Positions 9,422-17,006 of a stretch of DNA of 64,000 bases are shown here, piece after piece. Below the pieces are notes generated by a model. The model was not told the DNA's origin. It was given only the letters and a program-made list of their open reading frames with translations, and made no database searches. The DNA is taken from the NCBI RefSeq assembly GCF_009936275.1, contig NZ_AP019797.1, forward strand, positions 363,501 through 427,500. Reading direction: 5' to 3'. The stretch comes from Rhodothermus marinus. Its GTDB lineage: Bacteria; Bacteroidota; Rhodothermia; Rhodothermales; Rhodothermaceae. Both the position numbers and the translations under genes were made by a program. Each line of letters opens with the position of its first letter. Position 1 is the first letter of the stretch.

Positions 9422-9665
9422 ATGTCGCATGAGCGAAGCTATACCCTGACGTGCAACAGAGGTGCTGGAACGACGTGGCATTCCGCTGGCCTGGGTGTTT
9501 CATCCGTATCGTATCGAACCGGACCGTCAGGATCCGAGTCTGGAGCATCGCCTGGGACCAATTGCTGCATTTGGAAACCGAACGCTTAGAGTGGTGGTCA
9601 ACGTGAAGGTAAATCCAATTCGTGTGGTTACGGCTTACTTCGATCGTCGAATAACGCTTGTATGA
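9422..9665 (+). pseudogene. DUF4258 protein gene, apparently frameshifted near its 5' end
   Basis: From 9462 the frame encodes VLERRGIPLAWV, then EPDRQDPSLEHRLGPI, then NRTLRVVVN and PIRVVTAYFDRR, which matches the body of small DUF4258 proteins. The family's N-terminal strand and helix start (Y-x-L-T...H-A-x-x-V-L) is only found in another frame: 9440-9451 reads YTLT. Restoring two bases around 9452 (ACG-CAT-GCA for ACG-TGCA) would join both into YTLTHATEVLERRG. In the body frame a TGA lies at 9447. The gene overlaps the next (DUF2283) by ATGA. Such pairs look toxin/antitoxin-like, although the activity is not established. A sequencing error is an alternative. Confidence 0.55.
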
Positions 9666-9883
9666 GGCTGAAAATTGACGAACAGGCCGATGCGCTTTAT
9701 CTGGCGCTAAGTGATCAGCCGGTTGCCTATACGGAAGAGGTAGCTCCCGGAATTCTGCTCGATTATAACAAGGACGGACAGGTGGTCGGCATAGAATTGC
9801 TCTACCTGTCGCGGCGCGTTGCTACCGAAGAACTGCGCCGCCTGCTGTTCGAGTCGGTTCCGGCCGGCGGCGAGACGTCCTGA
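9662..9883 (+). CDS. DUF2283 domain-containing small protein
   Basis: The 73-residue product has the DUF2283 pattern: KIDEQADALYLALSD, then APGILLDYNKDGQVVGIELL, then a helical tail SRRVATEELRRLLFE. It is translationally coupled (ATGA) to the DUF4258 reading frame just upstream, the usual arrangement of this pair. By analogy with compact two-gene modules it may be the partner or antidote of the DUF4258 protein, but the family has no firmly established activity. It ends 25 bases before a convergent radical SAM gene. Confidence 0.8.
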   Translation: MRLKIDEQADALYLALSDQPVAYTEEVAPGILLDYNKDGQVVGIELLYLSRRVATEELRRLLFESVPAGGETS

Positions 9884-9908
9884 ACGGCGTGCAGGTCGAA
9901 GCCCTGTC

Positions 9909-10982
9909 TCAGGGCCTTTCCTGCTCGAACAGGGAGAGCTGGGCGCCGTCGCGGCGGAAGCGGTCGGTGCGGAGCACGGGGCGCGTTCGGTTGAGGCCCA
10001 GTCGTCGGCACGTCAGGTGGAAAAGCTGAGCCAGCAGGTCGGCCTCCTTGCCCGATCCGTGCAGGCGGCGGCCGGCGCGCGTGTCGTTGAGCGAAGGGCC
10101 ACGCATGGCTTCGAGGCGGCGCACGACGCGGTCGTAGCGTTCGGGGAAGTGACGCCGGAGTGCATCCAGAAAGATCTCGCGTACGGCTCCGGGCAGGCGG
10201 AGCAGCGTGTAGCCGGCCCAGCGGGCCCCGGCGCGGGCGGCCGCCTCCAGGATGGCCGGCAGCTCTTCGTCGGTCAACCCGGGGATGATCGGGGCGGCCA
10301 GCACGCCCACGGGCACGCCGGCCCGGCTCAACGCTTCGATGGTCTTCAGGCGCAGCGCCGGACGTGCCGTGCGCGGCTCCAGGCGGGCCGTGATGTCCGG
10401 CTTCAGGCTGGTGACCGAGATCCACACGAGCACCAGCTCCTGGCGGGCCATTTCGGCGAGCAGGTCCAGGTCGCGCCGGATGAGCGCGTTTTTCGTGACG
10501 ATCACCACCGGGTTGCGATAGCGCAGCAGCACGTCCAGACAGGCCCGCGTCAGCCGCAGGCGGCGTTCGAGCGGCTGGTAGGGATCCGTCACGCCGGAGA
10601 GCGAAATGGGCTGTGGCTCCCAGGAAGGGCGGCGGAGCGTCTGTTCGAGCAGGCGGGCAATGTCGCGTTTGACGACGATCTTCGTCTCGAAGTCCAGTCC
10701 GGCCGAAAAGCCCAGGTATTCGTGATAGGTGCGGGCGTAGCAGTAGGCGCAGCCGTGCTCGCAGCCCCGATAGGGATTCAGCCCGAAGTTGAAGGGGATG
10801 TCCGGGCTGTCGTTGCGGGCGAGCGCCGAGCGCGTGTGGTCTTCCAGGATGGTCGTGGGTACCCGGTAGGGCGTTTCTTCCCGGATGATCGCCTCCGGGT
10901 CCGGTTCCAGATGGCGTGGTTCGAAGCGGCTCGGCGGATTGAAGGCCGCCCCGCGGCCTTTGGGGGCTGGAAGCTGGGCCAT
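9909..10982 (-). CDS. Radical SAM protein, SPL-like (PA0069 family)
   Basis: The 357-residue protein carries the [4Fe-4S] cluster motif CEHGCAYC (Cys-x3-Cys-x2-Cys) in the setting NPYRGCEHGCAYCYART, typical of spore-photoproduct-lyase-like radical SAM proteins of the PA0069 group. The N-terminus KGRGAAFNPPSRFE is also characteristic of that group. The following TIM-barrel half contains TDPYQPLERR and VTKNALIRRDLD. The start ATG 10982 gives the complete N-terminal motif. The substrate is unknown for this family. It may be last in a short unit with the membrane protein gene upstream at 11037-11588. Confidence 0.9.
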   Translation of the reverse strand: MAQLPAPKGRGAAFNPPSRFEPRHLEPDPEAIIREETPYRVPTTILEDHTRSALARNDSPDIPFNFGLNPYRGCEHGCAYCYARTYHEYLGFSAGLDFETKIVVKRDIARLLEQTLRRPSWEPQPISLSGVTDPYQPLERRLRLTRACLDVLLRYRNPVVIVTKNALIRRDLDLLAEMARQELVLVWISVTSLKPDITARLEPRTARPALRLKTIEALSRAGVPVGVLAAPIIPGLTDEELPAILEAAARAGARWAGYTLLRLPGAVREIFLDALRRHFPERYDRVVRRLEAMRGPSLNDTRAGRRLHGSGKEADLLAQLFHLTCRRLGLNRTRPVLRTDRFRRDGAQLSLFEQERP

Positions 10983-11036
10983 GCAGCAGGGTTGTTTTGT
11001 CGGAAGTACCGCCTTCGGCCCTTCAGGTTGCCGCGC

Positions 11037-11588
11037 TTACGAAATCCGGAGCGTCTCCAGCACGATGAACAGCAGGAGCAGGATCGCAGTGAGGATGGTG
11101 ACCACGGCGTGGTAACGAAGGTTACGCACGACGGCCAGCGAGCCGAGCAGCACGACGCCCGCCAGGTTCAGGAAGGTCGCCTGTCGGTCGTGCACCGATA
11201 GCGCCCGGAGCCCTTCCAGCACGTTGACCGCAGCGAGCGCCGCAAAAAACGGCCGTTGCATTTTGCGGTAGTGGTCCAGCAGGTCGCAGGGATCGTCCGG
11301 GATCCTGTTGGGGAGGACCAGCGCGGCCGCCAGGTAGAGCAGGACCGGCACAAGCAGAATCAGCAGAAATGAAAAGAAATTCCAGGCCACCTGGTGGCGC
11401 AGGCCGAAGGCGGCCCACCACCACTGAACCAGGGCCACGAAGACGAGGCCGCTCCAGGTCAGCGGCAGCCAGTGAAAACGAACCCGATCGCGCTGGTGCA
11501 CGAGGCGCTGCACGCCGGAGAGCAGTTCGGTGAGTCCCAGACCCAGCACGATCGAGATCAGGACCGACAGGTAGGCGAAAGGCGTCAT
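11037..11588 (-). CDS. Hypothetical multi-pass membrane protein
   Basis: The predicted product is 183 residues starting MTPFAYLSVLISIVLGLGLTEL. It has about five to six hydrophobic segments, including one at residues 4-20, one around LTWSGLVFVALVQWWW, one at FLLILLVPVLLYLAAALVL, and one at the C-terminus (TILTAILLLLFIVL). The short loop LLDHYRKMQRPF between the third and fourth segments is charged. I do not recognise a family with confidence. ATG 11588 was chosen because the residues upstream are not membrane-like. Confidence 0.7.
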   Translation of the reverse strand: MTPFAYLSVLISIVLGLGLTELLSGVQRLVHQRDRVRFHWLPLTWSGLVFVALVQWWWAAFGLRHQVAWNFFSFLLILLVPVLLYLAAALVLPNRIPDDPCDLLDHYRKMQRPFFAALAAVNVLEGLRALSVHDRQATFLNLAGVVLLGSLAVVRNLRYHAVVTILTAILLLLFIVLETLRIS

Positions 11589-11661
11589 ATGGGATCGCTG
11601 ATTTACTGGTGCATGAGGAGGCCACACCCCGTGTGGCGGACGTGATCCGGCGGGTATGATC

Positions 11662-11738
11662 GGGCGGATACAGGGGTCCGCCCCTACGGGATAGGGAAAA
11701 CGTCAAGGATCTGTAGGGGCGCACCGCAGTGTGCGCCC
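11662..11738. repeat. Pair of inverted, hairpin-forming short repeats
   Basis: Two copies of a roughly 30-base element face each other. Copy 1 (11662-11692) has stem GGGCGGA/TCCGCCC followed by CCTACGGGAT. Copy 2 (11710-11738) reads ATCTGTAGGGGCGCACC and closes with stem GGGCGCAC/GTGCGCCC. Reverse-complementing copy 1 aligns with copy 2 over nearly its whole length. A third, diverged copy lies at 26750-26783. The structure resembles the short intergenic palindromic repeats (REP/MITE-like) found in many GC-rich bacteria. Confidence 0.6.
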
Positions 11739-11756
11739 GTGCTTTCTCACATGCAC

Positions 11757-11777
11757 TATGATTTCCCGGAAATCATA
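11757..11777. other. Perfect 21-base palindrome, 10-base arms
   Basis: TATGATTTCC and GGAAATCATA flank a single central C with no mismatches. It lies in the gap between the korB terminator and the membrane-protein gene that starts at 11588, next to the repeat pair. It is AT-richer than its surroundings. It could be an operator for a dimeric regulator, or the end of a mobile repeat. Confidence 0.5.
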
Positions 11778-11825
11778 TCATGAGCGCTTTTCCCGGAAGC
11801 GGGCGCGTCGAGCGTGCCGGTGCAG

Positions 11826-11856
11826 AAAAGCAAAGGGCGATGGGAGCACCGCCCTT
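11826..11856 (-). terminator. Terminator of the korAB operon
   Basis: On the minus strand the stem AAGGGCG / CGCCCTT (11833-11839 with 11850-11856) is followed by TTTGCTTTTC. It lies about 30 bases after the korB stop at 11887. Confidence 0.65.
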
Positions 11857-11886
11857 CGCCAGGCAGTTCGGTGCGCTGTGCCGGTT

Positions 11887-13095
11887 TTATTCGGTGGCTT
11901 CGGCCGGTTCGGGTTCGATGACCCAGGTGTCGCCGCTCTGGAGCAGGGCCTGCAGGTCGCCTTTGCCCTTGCGCGCCGTCACTTCGGCGATCTGGCGGTG
12001 CAGCAGGTCCTCGTAGGTGGGCCGCTCCTCCCGGTAGAAGACGCCAAAGGGTTGCGGCAGGTCGGGCCGGAAGAAGATTCGCGCCATGATGTGCGCCAGT
12101 TCGCGGTTCGTCTCGTCGTAGACGAGGCAGTCGTCGAGGGACCACCGGCCGTCGGTCAGGTCGATCACCTCGGGCCGGAAGCCGTCGAGCCGGATCCCCT
12201 TGCGGCCTTCGTCGAAGACGAGCGGCTTGCCGTGCTCCAGGAAGAGCGCCCGGTGCGGCTTCGTGTCGCGCTCGGTAAACTGGAAGAAGGCGCCATCATT
12301 GAAGATGTTGCAGTTCTGGTAGATCTCGACGAAGGCGGCGCCCCGGTGGTCGTGCGCCCGGCGGAGCATTTCCTGCAGGTGCTTCGTGTCGCGGTCCATG
12401 GAGCGGGCCACGAACGTTGCGTCGGCCCCCAGTGCCAGCGCCACCGGATTGAAGGGGTGGTCGATCGAGCCGTAGGGCGAGCTTTTCGTGATTTTGCCTT
12501 CTTCCGAGGTCGGGCTGTACTGACCCTTCGTGAGGCCGTAGATCTGGTTGTTGAACAGCAGAATCTGCACGTTCAGGTTGCGGCGCAGGATGTGGATCAG
12601 GTGGTTGCCGCCGATCGAGAGGGCGTCGCCGTCGCCCGTGATGATCCACACGTCCAGCTCCGGCCGGCTGGCCTTCAGGCCCGTGGCGATGGCCGGTGCC
12701 CGGCCGTGGATAGAGTGCATGCCGTAGGTGTTCATGTAGTAGGGGAAACGGCTGGAGCAGCCGATCCCGCTGATGAACACGATGTTCTCGCGGGGCACGT
12801 CCAGCTCGGGCAGCAGACGCTGGACGGTGGCCAGGATGGCATAGTCCCCGCAGCCCGGGCACCAGCGCACGTCCTGATCCGAGGCGAAGTCCTTGCGGGT
12901 CAAGCGCGGCTTGCCGTCGCCGGCCGGTTTGGCCCCCGGCGGCATGGCCGGTTTGGAACGTGGCGGCATAGCGGGACCGGCCCCCGGTGGCATGGCCGGT
13001 TTGGCCCCGGGCGGCATGGCGGGCCTGGCCCCCGGCGGCATGGCGGGACGCGTACCGCGCGGGGCGTTTTCTTCCGGACGCTTGGAGTCGGACAT
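11887..13095 (-). CDS. korB: 2-oxoacid:ferredoxin oxidoreductase, beta subunit, with Pro-rich N-terminal repeats
   Basis: The 402-residue protein is the thiamine-diphosphate subunit that, with the alpha subunit encoded upstream, oxidatively decarboxylates a 2-oxoacid (2-oxoglutarate is the usual Kor substrate) and reduces ferredoxin. It has the cluster cysteines in VRWCPGCGDY, GIGCSSR and QNCNIF, and the TPP motif from GDGDALSIGG to LLFNN. Residues 16-55 are five tandem octapeptides of the form [RKG]PAMPPGA that precede the conserved domain. This extension is not part of the usual family, whose start would be near residue 60. It is 24 bases from korA, so the two form an operon ending at the terminator at 11826-11856. 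Confidence 0.93.
   Translation of the reverse strand: MSDSKRPEENAPRGTRPAMPPGARPAMPPGAKPAMPPGAGPAMPPRSKPAMPPGAKPAGDGKPRLTRKDFASDQDVRWCPGCGDYAILATVQRLLPELDVPRENIVFISGIGCSSRFPYYMNTYGMHSIHGRAPAIATGLKASRPELDVWIITGDGDALSIGGNHLIHILRRNLNVQILLFNNQIYGLTKGQYSPTSEEGKITKSSPYGSIDHPFNPVALALGADATFVARSMDRDTKHLQEMLRRAHDHRGAAFVEIYQNCNIFNDGAFFQFTERDTKPHRALFLEHGKPLVFDEGRKGIRLDGFRPEVIDLTDGRWSLDDCLVYDETNRELAHIMARIFFRPDLPQPFGVFYREERPTYEDLLHRQIAEVTARKGKGDLQALLQSGDTWVIEPEPAEATE
12931..13050 (-). repeat. Five 24-base tandem repeats encoding [RKG]PAMPPGA
   Basis: This in-frame repeat lies in the 5' part of korB, unit length 24 bases (eight codons), five units. Units differ mainly in the first residue (R, R, K, G, K); the fourth ends PPRS instead of PPGA. 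The period is whole-codon, so slippage would keep the frame. Confidence 0.85.
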
Positions 13096-13119
13096 GGCAA
13101 CTACCGCAGGGTTGAAATT

Positions 13120-14982
13120 TCAGGACGGCATCAGGTCGGCCACAAACTCCTCGATCTCTCGGGCCTGGAAGGGCAGGCCCTGGATCTTGTTCAGCGGCAC
13201 GAACGGCCGCAGGTAGGCGTCGCGCAGGACGCGTACGAGCTGGCCGTTGTTCAGCTCGGGCACCACCAGATGGTGGTAGCGCTCGAAAATGGCCGGCAGA
13301 TCGGGCGGCAGCGGATTCAGGTAGCGTAGGTGGACGCTGCCGACGCGCAGGCCGCGAGCCTGCAGGCGCTCGACGGCCGCTTCGATGGCGCCGCGCGTCG
13401 AACCCCAGCCGATGAGCAGCACGTCGCCCTCGGGATCGCCAAAGACTTCCGTGGGCGGGATCTCCCGAGCCACGCGGGCCACCTTTTCGGCGCGGAGCTT
13501 CACCATGCGCTGGTGGTTGGCCGGGTCGTACGAGACGTTACCCGTCTCGTGCTCTTTTTCGAGGCCGCCGATGCGGTGCTCCAGGCCGGGCGTGCCCGGA
13601 CGTGCCCACGGGCGCGCCAGCGTCTCGGGGTCGCGGCGGTAGGGCAGGAAGCGCACGTCGCCGTTCTGGCGGAAGTTGGGCTCCGTGGCAAACTGCACCG
13701 CGAAGGGCGGCAGTGAGGTGACGTCCGGCACGCGCCAGGGTTCGGCGCCGTTGGCCAGGTAGCCGTCGGCCAGCAGGATCACCGGGGTCATGTAGCGTAC
13801 GGCGATGCGGCAGGCTTCGTAGGCCGCGTAGAAGCAGTCGCCGGGCGAGCTGGCCGCCAGCACGGGCAGCGGGGCCTCGCCGTGGCGGCCGTAGAGTGCA
13901 AAGAGCAGGTCGCTCTGCTCCGTCTTGGTGGGCAGACCCGTCGAGGGACCGCCGCGCTGCAGGTCGATCACCACGAGCGGCAGCTCGGTCATCACCGCCA
14001 GGCCGATCGTTTCGGCCTTGAGCGCCAGACCCGGGCCGCTGGTGGCCGTCACGCCCAGCGCCCCGCCGAAGCTGGCGCCCAGCGCCGCCCCCACGGCCGC
14101 AATCTCGTCCTCGGCCTGGAAGGTCATCACGCCGAAGTTCTTGTGCCGGCTCAGCTCGTGCAGCAGGTCCGAGGCCGGCGTGATCGGGTAAGAGCCGTAA
14201 AAGAGCGGCAGGCCGCTCTGGTGGCTGGCCGCGATCAACCCCAGCGCCAGCGCCTCGACGCCCCGGATGGCCCGGTACAGACCGGGCTCCAGGCGCGCCG
14301 GCCGCACTTCGTAACGGACGGCAAACAGCTCGTGCGTCTCGCCGTAGTGGTAGCCTTTGTGCAGGACCTTCAGGTTGGCGTCCCGGATCTCGGGCCGGTT
14401 TGCAAATTTCTGCGCCAGCCATTCCTCGACGGGTTTCAGCGGGCGCGAGTAGAGCCAGAGCACGAGCCCCAGCGCAAACATGTTCTTGCAGCGGTCGATC
14501 TCCTTTTTGTCGAGTTCGCTGTCGGCCAGCGCTTCGTGCGTCAGACGTGTCAGCTCGACGGGGATGACCTGATAGCCTTCGAGCGAGCCGTCTTCGAGCG
14601 GGTTCGTCTCGTAGCGGGCCAGCTCCAGCCCGCGTCGGTCGAAGGCGTTCACGTTGATGAGCAGCGTCCCACCCCGACGCACGCGCGGCAGGTGCACCTT
14701 CAGCGCGGCCGGGTTCATGGCCACCAGCATATCGACGGCATCGCCCGGCGTGCGTACCGGGACCGAGCCGAAGTGAAGCTGGTAGCCGCTCACGCCGTAG
14801 GTGGTGCCGGCCGGCGCGCGGATCTCGGCGGGAAAGTCGGGCAGCGTGGCCAGGTCGTTGCGGGCCAGGGCGGTGGCCCGGGCGAACTGCAATCCCGTCA
14901 GCTGCATGCCGTCACCCGAGTCGCCGGCAAAGAGCACGGTCGCCTCGGGGAGGACCTCCACAGGTTTTTCAAAGACGGCCAT
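13120..14982 (-). CDS. korA: 2-oxoacid:ferredoxin oxidoreductase, alpha subunit (gamma-alpha fusion)
   Basis: The 620-residue product starts with a gamma-like domain (residues about 10-195), identified by LFAGDSGDGMQLTG and MLVAMNPAALKVHL, followed by the alpha domain with YPITPASDLLHELS, the QAEDEIAAVGAALGASFGG segment and ATSGPGLALKAE. This is the standard gamma-alpha fusion of two-subunit 2-oxoacid:ferredoxin oxidoreductases. The complex provides reduced ferredoxin and links the TCA cycle to reductive metabolism. ATG 14982 leaves a sensible N-terminus. A palindrome and direct repeats lie upstream (15020-15068). The substrate specificity (2-oxoglutarate, pyruvate or branched-chain) cannot be read safely from motifs alone. 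Confidence 0.93.
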   Translation of the reverse strand: MAVFEKPVEVLPEATVLFAGDSGDGMQLTGLQFARATALARNDLATLPDFPAEIRAPAGTTYGVSGYQLHFGSVPVRTPGDAVDMLVAMNPAALKVHLPRVRRGGTLLINVNAFDRRGLELARYETNPLEDGSLEGYQVIPVELTRLTHEALADSELDKKEIDRCKNMFALGLVLWLYSRPLKPVEEWLAQKFANRPEIRDANLKVLHKGYHYGETHELFAVRYEVRPARLEPGLYRAIRGVEALALGLIAASHQSGLPLFYGSYPITPASDLLHELSRHKNFGVMTFQAEDEIAAVGAALGASFGGALGVTATSGPGLALKAETIGLAVMTELPLVVIDLQRGGPSTGLPTKTEQSDLLFALYGRHGEAPLPVLAASSPGDCFYAAYEACRIAVRYMTPVILLADGYLANGAEPWRVPDVTSLPPFAVQFATEPNFRQNGDVRFLPYRRDPETLARPWARPGTPGLEHRIGGLEKEHETGNVSYDPANHQRMVKLRAEKVARVAREIPPTEVFGDPEGDVLLIGWGSTRGAIEAAVERLQARGLRVGSVHLRYLNPLPPDLPAIFERYHHLVVPELNNGQLVRVLRDAYLRPFVPLNKIQGLPFQAREIEEFVADLMPS

Positions 14983-15019
14983 AATCTGGCAAAAAGACGA
15001 CGGATTGATAACGGCTATC

Positions 15020-15036
15020 TATCGGAACGTCCGATA
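15020..15036. promoter_or_regulatory. Candidate operator upstream of korA
   Basis: TATCGGA and TCCGATA flank ACG, a perfect 7-base inverted repeat starting 38 bases upstream of the korA start codon. Just beyond it the 13-mer CGCAAAAAGATGC occurs twice (about 15040-15068), and a related GGCAAAAAGACG lies between the palindrome and the start codon. The position fits a regulator site overlapping the korAB promoter. Confidence 0.4.
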
Positions 15037-15138
15037 TTTCGCAAAAAGATGCAACGCAAAAAGATGCGGGGAGTTCAACGGCTACATCGCTTCGTGCGAT
15101 GCACCGGCCACTGAACAGCACAGAAGCGCGGGGCAGAC

Positions 15139-15522
15139 ATGGTTCCCTATGCAGCGACAACGCGGGGTGTGACGGTCACCGTACGTCCGGTCTATCTGGA
15201 TGATCCGTCCGACTTTTTCGAAAAGCGGTTCGTTTTCGCCTATTTCATCAGCATCGAAAACCACACGGACGAGCCGGTGCAGCTCCTGCGTCGCTACTGG
15301 CGCATCGAGGAAGCGGACGGCTCGGTTCGCGAGGTGGAAGGCGTCGGTGTGATCGGCCAGCAGCCCGTCATCCGGCCCGGCCATGCGCACATCTACAGCA
15401 GCTACTGCATTCTCTCGTCGCTCAGCGGCACGATGGAAGGCTACTACCTGATGCGCTCAGCCGACGGACGCCGCTTCCGGGTGACGATCCCTCGCTTCGA
15501 TCTGCGCGTGGCGGCCAACTGA
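15139..15522 (+). CDS. apaG: ApaG domain protein
   Basis: The 127-residue protein matches the ApaG immunoglobulin-like fold end to end: TVTVRPVYLDDPSDF, FAYFISIENHTDEPVQLLRRYWRIEEADG, EVEGVGVIGQQPVI, GMEGYY-like GTMEGYYLM, and a closing FDLRV. ApaG is a stand-alone version of the domain also found in some F-box proteins, and is linked to Co2+/Mg2+ tolerance in enterobacteria although the mechanism is not settled. The gene is divergent from korA and convergent with the small hypothetical gene at 15526. Confidence 0.93.
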   Translation: MVPYAATTRGVTVTVRPVYLDDPSDFFEKRFVFAYFISIENHTDEPVQLLRRYWRIEEADGSVREVEGVGVIGQQPVIRPGHAHIYSSYCILSSLSGTMEGYYLMRSADGRRFRVTIPRFDLRVAAN

Positions 15523-15525
15523 GCC

Positions 15526-15786
15526 TCAGAACATCTTGACCTCGATGGTCAGCTCCGGCGTGACCAGCTCGATCACGCGGTTTTCGTCGGTTAGCCGATA
15601 CTCCTGGATCTCCGGCGGTAGCAGCTCCTTCGGGGTGTGCATCCGGAAGAGCGTGTCGGCCACGACGAACCAGTCCTCCTGCGTCAGAAAGACCTCCGCC
15701 CGGCCGTTTTCGGCCACCATGGGCGCGTAGGACAGCACGCGCTTCAGGTGGTTGATTCCCTGTTTCTGGTGAAGCGTCGGATCCAT
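15526..15786 (-). CDS. Hypothetical protein, 86 residues
   Basis: The predicted product starts MDPTLHQKQGINHLKRVL and ends VTPELTIEVKMF. It is soluble and mixed alpha/beta, with EVFLTQEDWFVVADTLF and LLPPEIQEYRL in the middle. I recognise no family. ATG 15786 is chosen because the longer frame upstream runs into the thyA promoter region and has shadow-like composition. Stops of this gene and apaG are 3 bases apart on opposite strands. Confidence 0.65.
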   Translation of the reverse strand: MDPTLHQKQGINHLKRVLSYAPMVAENGRAEVFLTQEDWFVVADTLFRMHTPKELLPPEIQEYRLTDENRVIELVTPELTIEVKMF

Positions 15787-15867
15787 ATTTCCTGTCGGCC
15801 CGGTTGTTCGTAGATTGTGGCAGTCCGCCCGAAGAACGAGAGCCATCCCACGACGTTCCGCCACACC

Positions 15868-16719
15868 ATGCGCCAGTATCACGAGTTTCTGCGCTACATC
15901 CTGGAACGCGGCACGCGCAGGGAAGACCGCACGGGCGTCGGTACGATCAGCGTATTCGGCTACCAGATGCGCTTTGACCTGCAGGAAGGCTTTCCGCTGG
16001 TCACGACGAAGAAGATCCACATCAAGAGCGTCGTGCACGAACTGCTCTGGTTCCTCCGGGGCGACACCAACCTGCGATACCTGCACGAGCACGGCGTGAC
16101 GATCTGGGACGAGTGGGCCACCGAGGAAGGCGAGCTGGGACCGATCTACGGCAAGCAGTGGCGACAGTGGCTGGCGCCCGATGGACGCGAGATCGACCAG
16201 ATTGCCGAGGTGGTGCGCTCGATCCGGGAGCGCCCCTGGTCTCGGCGGCATGTGGTGAGCGCCTGGAACGTGGCCGACCTGCCCGACGAGCGCCTTTCAC
16301 CGCAGGAGAACGTACGGCGGGGCCGGATGGCCCTGGCACCCTGTCACGTGCTGTTTCAGTTCTACGTGGCGGAGCGGCCCGAGTGGGAGCGCCCGCGGCT
16401 TTCCTGCCAGCTCTACCAGCGCTCGGCCGATGCGTTTCTGGGCGTGCCTTTCAACATCGCCTCCTACAGTCTGCTCACGCACATGATCGCCCAGCAGACG
16501 GACCTGGACGTGGGCGAGCTCATCTGGACCGGGGGCGATTGTCACATTTACCTGAACCACCTGGAGCAGGTCGAGGAGCTGCTCTCCCGCGAGCCGTACC
16601 CGCTGCCGAAGCTGGTCATCAAAAGGCGCCCGCCGTCGATCTTCGACTATCGGTACGAGGATTTAGAATTCGTGAACTACCGGCATCATCCGCCGATCAA
16701 GGCACCCATTGCGGTGTGA
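15868..16719 (+). CDS. thyA: Thymidylate synthase
   Basis: The 283-residue enzyme methylates dUMP to dTMP with methylenetetrahydrofolate. The catalytic cysteine is residue 159 in [11 protein letters not shown]. Other signatures are [19 protein letters not shown] at the N-terminus, the phosphate-binding [25 protein letters not shown], and [10 protein letters not shown] start at ATG 15868 ([15 protein letters not shown]), which aligns with other ThyA starts; an in-frame extension to 15817 has no conserved content. It is followed by the toxin-antitoxin pair and then folA, which recycles the dihydrofolate that ThyA makes. Confidence 0.97.
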   Translation: MRQYHEFLRYILERGTRREDRTGVGTISVFGYQMRFDLQEGFPLVTTKKIHIKSVVHELLWFLRGDTNLRYLHEHGVTIWDEWATEEGELGPIYGKQWRQWLAPDGREIDQIAEVVRSIRERPWSRRHVVSAWNVADLPDERLSPQENVRRGRMALAPCHVLFQFYVAERPEWERPRLSCQLYQRSADAFLGVPFNIASYSLLTHMIAQQTDLDVGELIWTGGDCHIYLNHLEQVEELLSREPYPLPKLVIKRRPPSIFDYRYEDLEFVNYRHHPPIKAPIAV

Positions 16720-16775
16720 ACAGGGGAAACCCGGGTCAGGTGTACAGGGTCTCTACAGAAAAAACCAGGGATGAT

Positions 16776-17006
16776 ATGCGGGTTGTTAACATCAGAGAAG
16801 CCCGGGTGCATCTTTCTCGGTTGATCGCTGCGGTGGAGCAGGGAGAGGAGGTCATCATTATGCGGGCGGGGCGTCCGGTCGCCAGACTGGTACCCCTGCG
16901 GAAGCCGCGAAAGCTGGGTGTGCTGGCGGGACGCATGACTATTCCCGAAGATTTCGACGCACCGCTGCCGGAAAAAATTCTATCCGCTTTTGAAGGAAAT
17001 GCCTGA
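16776..17006 (+). CDS. Type II antitoxin, Phd/YefM family
   Basis: The 76-residue protein has the Phd/YefM N-terminal DNA-binding fold: VVNIREARVHLSRLIAAVEQGEEVIIMRAGRPVARLVP, followed by a short C-terminal toxin-binding tail. It starts at ATG 16776 and overlaps the following PIN toxin gene by 8 bases, as expected for an antitoxin-first pair. Such antitoxins also repress their own promoter. The pair sits between thyA and folA. Confidence 0.9.
   Translation: MRVVNIREARVHLSRLIAAVEQGEEVIIMRAGRPVARLVPLRKPRKLGVLAGRMTIPEDFDAPLPEKILSAFEGNA

Noticed and set aside
9462-9665. Stand-alone 67-residue gene starting at GTG 9462
   Set aside because: It lacks the N-terminal strand of DUF4258 proteins, which is found in a different frame just upstream; a frameshifted gene explains both.
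12931-13050. CRISPR-like array
   Set aside because: The repeat is contiguous without spacers, has a codon period and encodes part of KorB.
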